Notes: generated by a model from the sequence alone, not told the origin. Shown: positions 47,775-57,838, counted from the first letter of the stretch. The stretch: 64,000 bases of DNA from Tunturiibacter empetritectus (GCF_013410875.1 NZ_JACCCU010000001.1:2604001-2668000); one strand, 5' to 3'. Numbers and translations are program-made.

Positions 47775-48794
47775 CTACTTCACAACTCTGGAAGATTCTC
47801 TAACCACCAGCTCTGGCTCCAGTATGACGCGCTGGGGACGAATCGGCCCTTCTGCTTCAACGAGACGGAAGATCATCTTCGCGGTCCGAAGGCCCAGGGG
47901 CTCAATCCTCTGGTCTATTGTCGAAAGCGGGACGCGAAGCAGTTCATCGTAGTGATAGTTTCCGCAACCAATGACTGCGAGATCACGAGGTATCTTCAGG
48001 CCGGCGTCCAAAGCGGCCATCATGGCACCGGACGCGATCATGTCATTGAAGCAGAAGACCGCATCCGGACGCATCTTCAGGCTTAGCAGGTGCTTCATCG
48101 CCGTCTCCCCTCGCCTCCGGCCATCTACATCCACTGAGCCGAGCGGTGCGATCACATACCGAGGATCGATGGCAACCCCGTGGCGCTCGAGAGTATGTTG
48201 ATATCCCTCGAAACGGCTCTTCCCTACCCTGTTCTCCGGACCTCGGATGTGGGCGATCTTCTTGCGACCGATGGCGATGAGATGTTCCGTTGCTAACTCA
48301 CCAACCTTGTAGTCGTTCGATCCGAGGAAGTTAGAGCGAAAATCCAGAAAGTCGCGGTCGAGAAGAATCAGCGGCGGCCCATTCTCGCTGACCTTGCGCA
48401 ACTTCTCCGAGGTCGACTGTGTTGTGGCTACCACCAGGGCATCCAGCCGGTGAGCGAGCATATGCTCGATCTCGGCATCTTCGAGGACAGCGTCACTCTC
48501 GGAGGAGGCTACGAGCAGGAAGAAGTCCTTCTTGCGCAGCGCACTTGAGAGCGATTTCGCGATCTCGGAGAAGAAGGGGTGAATTAGGTCCGGCACGATG
48601 AGACCAACGAGAGAACTGCGCCCGGTCACCAGGCTCCTAGCCATCAGATTCGGCCGGTAGTTAACTTCTTTGATCTTCGCCATCACTCGTTCGCGTGTTG
48701 CCTTCGCAATATCGGGATGGTTCTTAAGCGCCTTTGAGACCGTCACGATCGAGACGCCGAGACTTTGCGCAACATCTTTCATTCGGACAGCCAT
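47775..48794 (-). CDS. LacI-family regulator of the fucose/galactose glycan genes (proposed)
   Basis: The protein has 339 residues from the Met that opens the canonical MAVRMKDVAQSLGVSIVTVSKAL helix-turn-helix; a start five codons earlier is possible. The hinge NLMARSLVTGRSSLVGLIVPD and the sensor domain (HPFFSEIAKSLSSALRKKDF, CFNDMIASGAMMAALDAG, VIGCGNYHYDELLRVPLST) are complete. It lies convergent with the GH29 gene. The two AGTAA-CGTTTACTG sites in the window are its best candidate operators. The inducer is unknown. Confidence 0.9.
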   Translation of the reverse strand: MAVRMKDVAQSLGVSIVTVSKALKNHPDIAKATRERVMAKIKEVNYRPNLMARSLVTGRSSLVGLIVPDLIHPFFSEIAKSLSSALRKKDFFLLVASSESDAVLEDAEIEHMLAHRLDALVVATTQSTSEKLRKVSENGPPLILLDRDFLDFRSNFLGSNDYKVGELATEHLIAIGRKKIAHIRGPENRVGKSRFEGYQHTLERHGVAIDPRYVIAPLGSVDVDGRRRGETAMKHLLSLKMRPDAVFCFNDMIASGAMMAALDAGLKIPRDLAVIGCGNYHYDELLRVPLSTIDQRIEPLGLRTAKMIFRLVEAEGPIRPQRVILEPELVVRESSRVVK

Positions 48795-48948
48795 GGAGTG
48801 AATATACAAGATACGTTTTGGCCTCGATAGCGTTGCTCATTGTTGACAAACGCCGTTGCATCTTCTAGCTTTCAGGTCGAGATAACCTTTACCTAAACTG
48901 TGGTTCTACTTTTGAAACGCAGTTTGAAGACTTAGGCGAGCACGCTGT

Positions 48949-50631
48949 ATGGAAAGTGAGTTAATGTTTCTAAGGAGATTGCCGCGGGCGTTACCGCTCT
49001 TCTTAGCTGCCGCCTTCTCACTGCGTGGGTTACCGCAGGACAAGGCTGCTACACCAGTGCGCGACGCCGACGCCGTCTGTAGCCAATGTCACCGTACGAT
49101 ATTCGAGACTTACCTCAAGACACCTATGGCCAACGCGAGCGGACTAGCCGGCGAACGACTTATCCCAGGATCGTTTCGGCACGCTCCATCCGGCGTCATT
49201 TACACAGTTAGCAACCAAGCGCACCCTACACTTGACTATACCCTTCCCACGGCGCCTCCTATCGAAATCGAAGAGCGGCTTCATTACTTCCTAGGCTCTG
49301 GTCACCTCGGCTTGACCTACCTCTATTCGAAGAACGGATACCTGCTGGAAAGTCCGATTGCCTACTACGCAAACCTCAAAGGCTACGCCATGAAGCCCGG
49401 CTTTCAGCGGTCGCGGGAACTCCCCGGAGCGCTCACGCTCAACCCAAGCTGTCTGCGCTGCCACATGAGCAGCGTGAACAAGCAGGTAGAAGGCACCGAC
49501 AATCTCTATCGCGGACTACCCTTCGAGTACGTAGGCATAACCTGCGAGAGCTGCCACGGGGATAGCCGCGAACATGTTGCCTCTAGCGGACGCACCGCTG
49601 TCGTCAACCCCGTCAAGCTTTCGCCTGCAAAGAGAGATAGTATCTGCAGTGTTTGTCATCTCGAAGGCGATACAAGTGTCGAACGCCGCGACCGGTCCGT
49701 ACTCGACTTCAAACCTGGCGCCGATCTCACCGACTTCATGTCCTACTTTGTCTATGTCGGCGAGAACACGACCCAGCGTGCCGTCAGCGAGATCGAGCAG
49801 TTCCAGTCCAGCAGGTGCAGGATCGCGAGCGGGCCCGGCATGTCGTGCATGACCTGTCACAATCCTCACGCTTCGCCAACGGCTGAAGAGCGCACCAACT
49901 TCTATCGCACCAAATGTCTCACTTGTCACACTCAGGACAAATATGTCGCCGAGCACTACGTCGTAACTCGCGACTGCACCAGCTGCCATATGCCAAAAAC
50001 CGGAGCGCAGAACATCCCCCATGTATCATGGACCGATCACCGCATCCGACAGCATCCCGCCCAACCCGATCTGGAAGCCGTTCCGGCTCGAACCCCGGAG
50101 CTGGTTCCGATTCTAGCCAGCACGAGCAAATCGCGCGACCTCGCTCTGGCGTACTACAACCTCGTTGTGGTTAAAGGACTCACAACCGAAAGATCGCGTG
50201 CATGGCAGATGCTCATTGCGGCGGAAAAATCTGATCCCGAGGACCCTGCAGTGCTGCGCGCGCTCGGAATCATAGCCCAATTGAATCAGGATGACGCTCA
50301 CGCCAAGACCTACTACCAGGATGTCTTGAAAAACGATCCCGAGAACCTGGCAGCCGCAACGAATCTAGGTACTCTCCTCGCCCGAGCGGGTAACCTCCAG
50401 GCAGCTGCAGATTCGTGGCAGCGAGCCTTCCGTCAAAACGCGGACATCCCCGCCCTCGGACAGAATCTCGCCAAGGCGCAGTGCATGCTTGGATCTAAAG
50501 AAGCCGCAGAAGACACGCTCAGAACTGTGCTCGTCTACAGCCCTGGAATGGGAGAGGCGCGCCATACTCTCACAGCGTTGGAGGACGGCAGTCGGCCGTG
50601 TGCTGCTCCCCAAGCGAAAGAAAACAGGTAG
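48949..50631 (+). CDS. Exported seven-haem cytochrome c with C-terminal TPR repeats
   Basis: The protein has 560 residues; a start at the Met five codons later is also possible. A signal peptide (RRLPRALPLFLAAAFSL) is followed by seven CxxCH haem-attachment motifs: CSQCH, CLRCH, CESCH, CSVCH, CMTCH, CLTCH and CTSCH, within about residues 44-345. The rest, from about 375, is TPR-like (AWQMLIAAEKSDPEDPAVLR, DVLKNDPENLAAATNLGTLL). The haem arrangement resembles the NrfA/octahaem-type multihaem family, but no catalytic motif is visible. It is likely a periplasmic or surface electron-transfer or scaffold protein. The FG-GAP/UnbV gene follows 99 bases downstream. Confidence 0.9.
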   Translation: MESELMFLRRLPRALPLFLAAAFSLRGLPQDKAATPVRDADAVCSQCHRTIFETYLKTPMANASGLAGERLIPGSFRHAPSGVIYTVSNQAHPTLDYTLPTAPPIEIEERLHYFLGSGHLGLTYLYSKNGYLLESPIAYYANLKGYAMKPGFQRSRELPGALTLNPSCLRCHMSSVNKQVEGTDNLYRGLPFEYVGITCESCHGDSREHVASSGRTAVVNPVKLSPAKRDSICSVCHLEGDTSVERRDRSVLDFKPGADLTDFMSYFVYVGENTTQRAVSEIEQFQSSRCRIASGPGMSCMTCHNPHASPTAEERTNFYRTKCLTCHTQDKYVAEHYVVTRDCTSCHMPKTGAQNIPHVSWTDHRIRQHPAQPDLEAVPARTPELVPILASTSKSRDLALAYYNLVVVKGLTTERSRAWQMLIAAEKSDPEDPAVLRALGIIAQLNQDDAHAKTYYQDVLKNDPENLAAATNLGTLLARAGNLQAAADSWQRAFRQNADIPALGQNLAKAQCMLGSKEAAEDTLRTVLVYSPGMGEARHTLTALEDGSRPCAAPQAKENR

Positions 50632-50730
50632 ACCAAGACTGGGATTTGTCAGGTGAGTCTTGTCCAATCGTCAAAATAGATCGAGATAATAGATCGAAAT
50701 CGCACATCAAAGAAGCAGAAAGAGCGAACA

Positions 50731-52545
50731 GTGTCCTTAGCAGATTCATCTCAGGCCCGGAACCTCAGAACACGATTCCCAATCCTTCTCGTTGCGAGAT
50801 CCGTGTGCACCGGCAGTGCGGCTTCGCTCTGCTTCCTGATTGCATCTGTTGTCTTCGGGCAGATCTCACCTCCTCCTCACGTTGCCACACAACAACCGCC
50901 CGTCATCCCCGGCAAATTTGTCGATATCACCCAAAGCAGTGGTATTCATTTTCAAGGTGTCGCGTCCCATACCTCGACAAAGTATCTGCTTGAGACGATG
51001 GGCTCGGGAGTCGCCGTCTTTGACTATGATAACGACGGCCTCCTTGACATATTCTTCGTCAACGGAGCTCACCTTGACAGCCCAACAACAAAGGGCACCA
51101 TTCCGCAGAAGTCCGGCCCCCACGATTGGAACCGCCTCTATCACCAGAAAAAGGACAGTACCTTCGAGGATGTCACCGAGCGCTCTGGGCTCAAAGGCGT
51201 CGGCTACGGCATGGGTGTCGCAGTGGGAGACTTCGACAATGACGGCTTTGAAGATCTCTACGTGACGGCTTATGGCGGCAATCGCCTCTATCACAACAAC
51301 GGCAACGGCAGCTTCACCGACATCACCGAGAGCTCCGGAACCGCTGGCAGTGGCTGGTCGACCAGTGCGGCCTGGATCGATCTCGACAACGACGGCCTAC
51401 TCGACCTCGTCGTCCTCCGCTACGTCAAATGGGACTTTGAAGAGGTCTGGTGCGGCGAGCATCGCGACGGTTATCGCGCCTATTGCCATCCAGACATCTT
51501 CCCCGCGATCGCTCCCCTGGTCTACCACAATGACGGAAACGGCCACTTCACCGAGGTTTCTAAAAAAATCGGCCTCTCTGTCCCCGGCAAAGGTCTCGGG
51601 ATCGCGCTCGCCGACTTTGACCGTGACGGCAAGATCGATATAGCCGTCGCGAACGATTCCATGCTGGAGTTCCTCTACCGCAACAACGGAGACGGCACCT
51701 TTGAGGAGATGGGGCTCAACGCCGAGATCGCAGTCGACGGCGATGGCCGCACCTACGCCGGTATGGGCATCGACTTTGAAGACTACGACAACGATGGTCT
51801 TCCCGATCTTGTCATCACCAATCTTGCCAACCAGAGATACGCCCTCTACAAAAACAACGGCGACGGCAGCTTCACTTACGACACCTACATGTCAGGCATT
51901 GGCCGCATCACTCTTCTCCACTCCGGCTGGAGCGTTCACTTTCTCGACTACGACAATGACGGGCTCAAGGATCTACTCATTGCCCAGGGACATGATCTCG
52001 ATACTATCGAACTCACTTCACCTCAACTTCACTACAAAGAGCCGATGCTTCTTGCGCGCAACACTGGTCACGGCTTTGTCGACGTGTCCGAGGTCTCAGG
52101 AAGCGTCTTCGTTCAGCCTTGGGTCAGTCGCGGAATGGCGGTGGGCGATTTCGACAATGACGGCCGCATCGACGCAGTAGTCACGACAAACGGCGGAGCC
52201 GCCCACATCCTGCATAACGAAACGGCGACGCAGAATCATTGGCTCACGCTGCGCCTGGTCGGCCACCGCAGCAACCGGGATGCCATCGGCGCAGAGATAA
52301 AGCTGACAACATCCAAAGGATCTCAATATGTCACTGTCTCGACCGCGGGGGGCTATCTCTCCTCTAACGATAAACGCGCGCACTTTGGCCTCGGAACGGA
52401 TATAGTCGCAAAGGAGATTGAGATTCGGTGGCCTAGTGGTGTCGTCCAGAAGTTAGGTGAGGTAAAGTCCGACCGAATTCTTCAGGTGGACGAACCTCTT
52501 CAATCGACCGCGGAGACCAGTCCAGCAGAGTCCTCCAGGCGCTGA
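50731..52545 (+). CDS. CRTAC1-like FG-GAP (VCBS) and ASPIC/UnbV domain protein
   Basis: The protein has 604 residues from a GTG. A hydrophobic export segment (SAASLCFLIASVVFGQ) is followed by seven calcium-binding repeats of type DxDxDG: FDYDNDGLLD, GDFDNDGFED, IDLDNDGLLD, ADFDRDGKID, EDYDNDGLPD, LDYDNDGLKD and GDFDNDGRID. These form a beta-propeller like the integrin alpha or CRTAC1 fold. A C-terminal ASPIC/UnbV domain follows (GAEIKLTTSKGSQYVTVSTA, HFGLGTD, IRWPSGVVQ). It is extracellular or surface-bound, with no known enzyme activity. It probably acts with the multihaem cytochrome upstream. Confidence 0.92.
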   Translation: MSLADSSQARNLRTRFPILLVARSVCTGSAASLCFLIASVVFGQISPPPHVATQQPPVIPGKFVDITQSSGIHFQGVASHTSTKYLLETMGSGVAVFDYDNDGLLDIFFVNGAHLDSPTTKGTIPQKSGPHDWNRLYHQKKDSTFEDVTERSGLKGVGYGMGVAVGDFDNDGFEDLYVTAYGGNRLYHNNGNGSFTDITESSGTAGSGWSTSAAWIDLDNDGLLDLVVLRYVKWDFEEVWCGEHRDGYRAYCHPDIFPAIAPLVYHNDGNGHFTEVSKKIGLSVPGKGLGIALADFDRDGKIDIAVANDSMLEFLYRNNGDGTFEEMGLNAEIAVDGDGRTYAGMGIDFEDYDNDGLPDLVITNLANQRYALYKNNGDGSFTYDTYMSGIGRITLLHSGWSVHFLDYDNDGLKDLLIAQGHDLDTIELTSPQLHYKEPMLLARNTGHGFVDVSEVSGSVFVQPWVSRGMAVGDFDNDGRIDAVVTTNGGAAHILHNETATQNHWLTLRLVGHRSNRDAIGAEIKLTTSKGSQYVTVSTAGGYLSSNDKRAHFGLGTDIVAKEIEIRWPSGVVQKLGEVKSDRILQVDEPLQSTAETSPAESSRR

Positions 52546-52669
52546 TCTTCGAGGAGCGTTCGTCAGTTCGGAACCTTCGAGGACATCAGCTATGCCTCCG
52601 GTTATGCCCACCCCACCAAGACAAATCCGATTCAGTCGCCGCCAGCGCATCAAACCAACCCACCTATCC

Positions 52670-53824
52670 CTATTGCGCCGTAGTGGAATGAGAACCATAT
52701 AGCTCTGCACTCTTTTGCAGTTCGATTTTGCTCTTTTCCACCTCGCCGCTCTGCTTGTAGGCGCGCCCCAGCACAAAGTGGAACCGCGGATTCTTCGGTT
52801 CCAGCGCGACCGCTTTCTCCATCGCCGCTTCCGCCTCCGTCAGCCTGTTGAGAGCCAGCAAAGCCTGGCCAAGCGCCTCTTGACACTGCGCACACGACGG
52901 AGCAATCGCGGCTGCCCGCGCTAGTTTTTCAGCAGCCTCCTGCGGCTGATTTCGATCCAGTAGCAACAGCCCAAGATTTAGTAGCGGTTGTTCGCTCTGT
53001 AACGCCGAGCCCTGCTGTAGCGCTTCGGCCTTACGATACGCCTCCATCGCCTTCTCCAGATGATTTTGAGACGCAAGTGTAAGCCCCAGATTGTTCTCCG
53101 CCTTTACGCTGCGGCTATCCAAGGTAAGCACCCTCCGGAAGGACGTCTCAGCTCCGCCGTAATCTCCTTTGCTGTACTGCGCGCGTCCCAGGCTGTACCA
53201 GGTATCCGCATCGCCCGGAGAGAGATCCGTCGCCTGCTTCAGCCATCGAATTGCATCGGCGTAATCCTGTAGCAGAACGTAGTCCAGCCCAACCAGGCGC
53301 AACTCTTCGCCCGTAGGTCGGCGTTCTGCAGCAGCCTGAGTGAAAACTCTTAGCGACTCCTTCGGCTGATCTCTACGCATCAGCACCTCGCCCAGCAGAT
53401 AAAGTGCATCGGCGGAAGCAGGCTCGCGCTGCAAAAATGTTCGCAGGACTTGCTCTGCAGCAGCGAATTCAGATCGTTTTATTTGATCCCGTGCTTGCTG
53501 CAATGAATTCTCCGCTCTTGCCTCCTTGCCGCTGGTTTGATCGTAACGATCTCCATACAACACCCAAGAACCTGAAAATCCATTCAACTCAAGCAAGCCT
53601 ATCCGTACTGGGAGCGTTTGCCCCACCGCCGAAATCGCCAGTTGCAGAAAAGCGAGGAATCCAATCCATCCCAAATAGGTCTCCCTTCTGTCCACGACGA
53701 TCTTCAAAAGGGCGAGTTTGCGCTTCCTTTTAGCTGACGACGTTTGCGAGTAAAGATTTTCTGAAAAGACCTGAAAGCGAATGAACGTGCGCCGAAATAT
53801 TTCATGCGGTTTCATCCCGAACAT
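52670..53824 (-). CDS. Membrane-anchored TPR-repeat protein
   Basis: The protein has 384 residues. An N-terminal basic part precedes one hydrophobic segment (YLGWIGFLAFLQLAISAVG), after which about seven TPR units follow (AEQVLRTFLQREPASADALY, AIRWLKQATDLSPGDADTWY, AETSFRRVLTLDSRSVKAEN, AEAAMEKAVALEPKNPRFHF). The start is uncertain; a Met three codons later is equally good. It is convergent with the FG-GAP gene and divergent from the TonB receptor gene. Like other TPR proteins here it is presumably a periplasmic scaffold. Confidence 0.85.
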   Translation of the reverse strand: MFGMKPHEIFRRTFIRFQVFSENLYSQTSSAKRKRKLALLKIVVDRRETYLGWIGFLAFLQLAISAVGQTLPVRIGLLELNGFSGSWVLYGDRYDQTSGKEARAENSLQQARDQIKRSEFAAAEQVLRTFLQREPASADALYLLGEVLMRRDQPKESLRVFTQAAAERRPTGEELRLVGLDYVLLQDYADAIRWLKQATDLSPGDADTWYSLGRAQYSKGDYGGAETSFRRVLTLDSRSVKAENNLGLTLASQNHLEKAMEAYRKAEALQQGSALQSEQPLLNLGLLLLDRNQPQEAAEKLARAAAIAPSCAQCQEALGQALLALNRLTEAEAAMEKAVALEPKNPRFHFVLGRAYKQSGEVEKSKIELQKSAELYGSHSTTAQ

Positions 53825-53933
53825 TATAGATACGGTCGCTTAGCCACAATGCCCAACCGTGCAGGCTGAACCTCGAATTGCACCTAAACCTAATCAATCC
53901 ACCTAAAGAATGACAAAAAAATAAATTCTTTTA

Positions 53934-53960
53934 TTGACATCTCCGATTTGGACCTAATAG
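53934..53960 (+). promoter_or_regulatory. Sigma-70-type promoter of the TonB receptor gene
   Basis: TTGACA (53934-53939) with TAATAG (53955-53960) after a 15-base spacer; an alternative -10 two bases later gives a more usual spacing. It lies just upstream of the operator-like site at 53985. Confidence 0.5.
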
Positions 53961-53984
53961 GATGACCGCGTTTGAAAAAGAACT

Positions 53985-53999
53985 AGTAAGCGTTTACTG
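53985..53999. promoter_or_regulatory. LacI-type operator upstream of the TonB receptor
   Basis: AGTAAGCGTTTACTG differs at one position from the site between the GH27 and GH95 operons. Its place just downstream of the predicted promoter fits repression by the LacI-family protein at 47775-48794. Confidence 0.6.
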
Positions 54000-54120
54000 A
54001 AACGTAGTATTTCCATCCGAATTCGGTAAGTGTCGCGCTATAGGACAGACAGGCCGACTAGGTTCCATGACATGACGTATAGGTCCGCAAGGGACTGCCA
54101 ATTTTGGAGGTTTACAAGAA

Positions 54121-57100
54121 ATGCGAACGACAATGAAACTTAAAGCTCTCCTCGGTCTGCTGAGCGTTTCTCTTCTGCTCATCGCCGGTTACGCGCGAGC
54201 ACAGTCCAACCAGGGCGCGATCTCAGGGCTTGTCACAGACGCCAGTGGTGCAACCGTTTCCGGAGCCACCATCGTGGCGCGCAACCTTGCCACCGGGCAG
54301 TCGGCCACTACTGTCAGTAGCTCGGCCGGGGACTACCACTTCCCCTCCCTCCAAATCGGCGGCTACGACGTCACGATTACAGCTCGCGGCTTCCGCAAGC
54401 TCGAGAAGACCAACGTTACCGTTCAAATCCAGTCCACGACCACACTCGACGTCGTGTTGTCTGTCGGTTTGGAGACCGAAACAGTGACGGTCAACGCTGA
54501 CGCGCCCCAGGTCCAAACCGAAAGCGCCGACGTCGGAACGGTAGTCTCTCCCAAGCAGGTTTTAGATCTGCCACTATCCACCAATGGCTCCGCAATCCGC
54601 AACTCGCAGGATTTCGTCTTCCTCACTCCCGCCACCTACGGCACAGGAACGAGTGGAGGCACCTTCGAGGGCGGCGTCTCAGGCGGCCAAGCGTTCGGCA
54701 GCGAAATCCTCTTCGATGGCGCTAGCCTACAAGTCGAGAGCTTCGGGGACGGATTTGCCAACGAGATCCTTCCTTCCGTCGAAGCCACGGGCGAGTTCAA
54801 GGTCCTCATCGGCGGTATCCCGGCGCAGTATGGCAGAACCACAGGCGGTATTCAGAGCTACGCCTCAAAGTCCGGCACCAACGACTATCATGGCACTGCC
54901 TTCGAGATTTATCGGAACACCGCGCTTGACGCCAACACATGGTTCAACAATCTGAATAAGGGTCAGAACGGCTCCAACTCCAGCAACGGTACACCGCCCG
55001 ACAACAAAAACAACTACGGCGTCGCGCTTGGCGGCCCAGTTCGCATTCCGCATCTCTACAATGGAACCGATAAGACTTTCTTTTTCTTCGCGTGGGAACA
55101 GTTCCGTCAAACTCAAGGCTATTCGAACCTCATAACTCTCCCCACCCCGGCGAACCTCAAGGGCGACTTCTCCGGCAATCTCGGCGCCCCCGTACTCGAC
55201 GCGAACAACAACCAAATCATCAATCCCTGCGACGGAACTCCCATCCTCGCCGGACAGGTCTTCAACCCGGCCACTACCCGGACCGTTAATGGCCAGCAGT
55301 GCCGCACCGCCTATCCCAACAACATCATCACCTCTCCGCTGAGCCCAGTCGCCAGCGCCATCACAGCCTACATTCCGCAGGCCTCAAGCGCCCTTACTAA
55401 TAACTTCGTCTTCGCCGGAACCTATCCCATCATTAGCACTGCCGAATCTATTCGCTTCGATCAGGCTTTCGGACAGAACAACAAAGTGTTCGTCTCCTAC
55501 AACGTGCGCGATAACGTCCGGAACAACAACAATCTTCCCCAGTTCCAACTACCAGTTACTTCGTTTCTCACCTCTCAGGATCTTCCCACTCACCTGGTCC
55601 GCGTCGGATACGATCACATCTTCTCGCCAACCGTACTGAACCACGCCTTGATCGCATTCACCCGCGTACTCAACAAGGAAGGTTTCATCACGCCATCGCA
55701 GGGCAAAGACTACTCTCAGCTCGTCGGACTTCCAGGCGGCACCGGGAACTACTTTCCCGGCATAATTCTCAATGGCGTGTCCGGCAATGAGAGCAGTCGG
55801 GTAAATCTCGGCGATTATGTCGATCCAAACAACAACGGATTCAATTCAAAGATCTCCGACAACTCGTATTACGTCAGCGATGCCATCTCCCTGACCAAAG
55901 GCAAGCATAACCTCACTATCGGTGGGGAGTACCGTTATGCGGTCTCCATCTCCAGCTTCGTTAGCGTGGATAGCGGCAGCTTTGTCTTCAGCCGCGCACA
56001 GACCGCCGGAACCGCTACAACCACCGCCAACAGCGGAGACGGTTTCGCCAGCTTCCTCCTAGGGCAGGTCGCTCAGGCCACCGTCAAGCAGAACTTCGTC
56101 ACCATCCGAAACGTAGGCCAGTACAGCGCCGCCTACGTTCAGGATGAGTTCAAAATGAATAAGGACCTCAACCTATCTCTTGGACTTCGCTACGATGTGG
56201 ACCTTCCCTTCAAAGAGCTACACAACTTCGGCTCCCAGTTCAATCCCGACATCGTCAACACCGGAGCCGCCGGCACCAACACCCCCGGGGCACTGGAGTT
56301 CGCCGGCAGCGGTGCCGGTAAAGATGGCTTCAGCTCCCGCTACTCCAACGTCTACTACAAGAACATCGAGCCACGCGTAGGCATCACTTGGTCTCCAAGC
56401 TCCCTCGATCACAAGACCGTATTCTCCGCTGCTTACAGCGGCCTCAATGCTCCCATCCTCCAATGGCAACAGATTTACGGCGGAGTGCCTGCTGGCTACT
56501 CCTCCATCAGCCAGGTAAACAATAACGCTAACCCTTTCACCGCTGGCGAACTGCTCGATCCCGGTTCGCTCAACAGCCCCGGAATCGCCAATCCAGGAGC
56601 CTTCGGAGTTCCTCCAATCCCTTCCACTCCAAGCTTCGACCGCAGCCAGCTCAACGGCCAGAACGTCAACTACACCCGCCGCGACTTCGGCAAGCCCGGC
56701 TACGATCAGACCTATACCGCCACCGTTCAGCAGCAGTTTGCGACCGACCTAATCCTTACCCTCGGCTATCTCGGCGAGCGCGGCGTTCATCTCGGCTCCA
56801 ACCTGCTCTACCTCAACAATCTTCCGCAACAGAACTTCGGCCTCGGCTCTCAGCTTACCGACTCCTTCACCGGCTCCGGAACTCCAGTCGACGGAGTCGC
56901 CGCCCCCTATGCAGGCTTTCAGGGAACCGTCGCGCAAGCTCTCAGACCCTTCCCTCAATATCACTTGGTAAACACCGGCGCCTACGGCGAAAACCACGGC
57001 CAGCTTTCCTACAACGCGCTAACTGCTAAGCTGGAACGCCGCTATCACAATGGGCTTAATCTCCTCGCCTCCTACACCTGGTCCAAGATTCTCACGGACA

Positions 57101-57792
57101 CTGGCAACATCATCGGTGGCAGCCTCGGGGGCTCCTACACCGCGAGCATTCAGAACCCACTCAATCTAAAAGCAGAAAAGGCTATCTCGCCGCAGGATAC
57201 GCCCCAGATCTTCGTCATTAGCTACATCTACGACCTGCCCTTCGGCAAGGGCAAGAGCTTCCTGAGCCGCGGCGGCGTAGTCAACTACCTTGTCGGCGGA
57301 TGGTCAGTCAGCGGCATCCAAAGATACCAAAGTGGCCAGCCACTCGGCTTCGGCTGCGCAACCGGGGTCCCCGGATACGACAACTGCATCCGCTACAACT
57401 TCGTGCCCGGCCAGAATCTGCGTTCAACCGCCAGAAGGAATGGATCGTTCAACCCCGCACTTGCAGGATCGAACCTCTGGTACAACCCTGCCGGCGTAAG
57501 CGATCCCAACGCCAATGTCACTAGAACTACCTCCTATTCTTTCGGCGACAAACCCGCCTATGAGTCCGACGATCGCTCATTCGGCTATCTCGAAGAAGAC
57601 TTCGGCTTGATCAAGCGGACTCACATCACCGAACGCGTATCCTTCCAGTTTCGTGCCGAAGCCTTCAACGCCTTCAACCGCCACGTCTTCGGCAATCCCG
57701 ACAACAACCCGCACGATGCTGGCTTCGGAACGGTCGGCAGCACTGCCAACAGCCCACGTTCGCTTCAACTCACCTTCCGCGCGGAGTTCTAA
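54121..57792 (+). CDS. Oar-like TonB-dependent receptor, intact
   Basis: The protein has 1223 residues and starts after a GGAGG. A signal peptide (LKALLGLLSVSLLLIAGYARA) is followed by a carboxypeptidase-regulatory-like domain (GAISGLVTDASGATVSGATI). A plug follows (AFGSEILFDGASLQ, QYGRTTGGIQSYASKSGTN) and then a long beta-barrel of some 950 residues. The barrel ends with the usual FRAEAFNAFNRHVFGNPD block and terminal Phe (LTFRAEF). Such receptors transport large substrates across the outer membrane using TonB energy. The shared operator with fucosidase and galactosidase genes suggests a fucosylated or galactosylated oligosaccharide; that is inference. Confidence 0.93.
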   Translation: MRTTMKLKALLGLLSVSLLLIAGYARAQSNQGAISGLVTDASGATVSGATIVARNLATGQSATTVSSSAGDYHFPSLQIGGYDVTITARGFRKLEKTNVTVQIQSTTTLDVVLSVGLETETVTVNADAPQVQTESADVGTVVSPKQVLDLPLSTNGSAIRNSQDFVFLTPATYGTGTSGGTFEGGVSGGQAFGSEILFDGASLQVESFGDGFANEILPSVEATGEFKVLIGGIPAQYGRTTGGIQSYASKSGTNDYHGTAFEIYRNTALDANTWFNNLNKGQNGSNSSNGTPPDNKNNYGVALGGPVRIPHLYNGTDKTFFFFAWEQFRQTQGYSNLITLPTPANLKGDFSGNLGAPVLDANNNQIINPCDGTPILAGQVFNPATTRTVNGQQCRTAYPNNIITSPLSPVASAITAYIPQASSALTNNFVFAGTYPIISTAESIRFDQAFGQNNKVFVSYNVRDNVRNNNNLPQFQLPVTSFLTSQDLPTHLVRVGYDHIFSPTVLNHALIAFTRVLNKEGFITPSQGKDYSQLVGLPGGTGNYFPGIILNGVSGNESSRVNLGDYVDPNNNGFNSKISDNSYYVSDAISLTKGKHNLTIGGEYRYAVSISSFVSVDSGSFVFSRAQTAGTATTTANSGDGFASFLLGQVAQATVKQNFVTIRNVGQYSAAYVQDEFKMNKDLNLSLGLRYDVDLPFKELHNFGSQFNPDIVNTGAAGTNTPGALEFAGSGAGKDGFSSRYSNVYYKNIEPRVGITWSPSSLDHKTVFSAAYSGLNAPILQWQQIYGGVPAGYSSISQVNNNANPFTAGELLDPGSLNSPGIANPGAFGVPPIPSTPSFDRSQLNGQNVNYTRRDFGKPGYDQTYTATVQQQFATDLILTLGYLGERGVHLGSNLLYLNNLPQQNFGLGSQLTDSFTGSGTPVDGVAAPYAGFQGTVAQALRPFPQYHLVNTGAYGENHGQLSYNALTAKLERRYHNGLNLLASYTWSKILTDTGNIIGGSLGGSYTASIQNPLNLKAEKAISPQDTPQIFVISYIYDLPFGKGKSFLSRGGVVNYLVGGWSVSGIQRYQSGQPLGFGCATGVPGYDNCIRYNFVPGQNLRSTARRNGSFNPALAGSNLWYNPAGVSDPNANVTRTTSYSFGDKPAYESDDRSFGYLEEDFGLIKRTHITERVSFQFRAEAFNAFNRHVFGNPDNNPHDAGFGTVGSTANSPRSLQLTFRAEF

Positions 57793-57811
57793 CTGTCGAA
57801 AGAAGATAGCT

Positions 57812-57838
57812 TGGGAGCAGAGAAATATTCTGTTCCCA
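57812..57838 (+). terminator. Hairpin after the TonB receptor gene
   Basis: TGGGAGCAGA, 7-base AT-rich loop, TCTGTTCCCA; ten pairs with one G-T. It lies 20 bases after the stop codon. No T-run follows, so it may be a Rho-assisted or stabilising stem. Confidence 0.45.
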
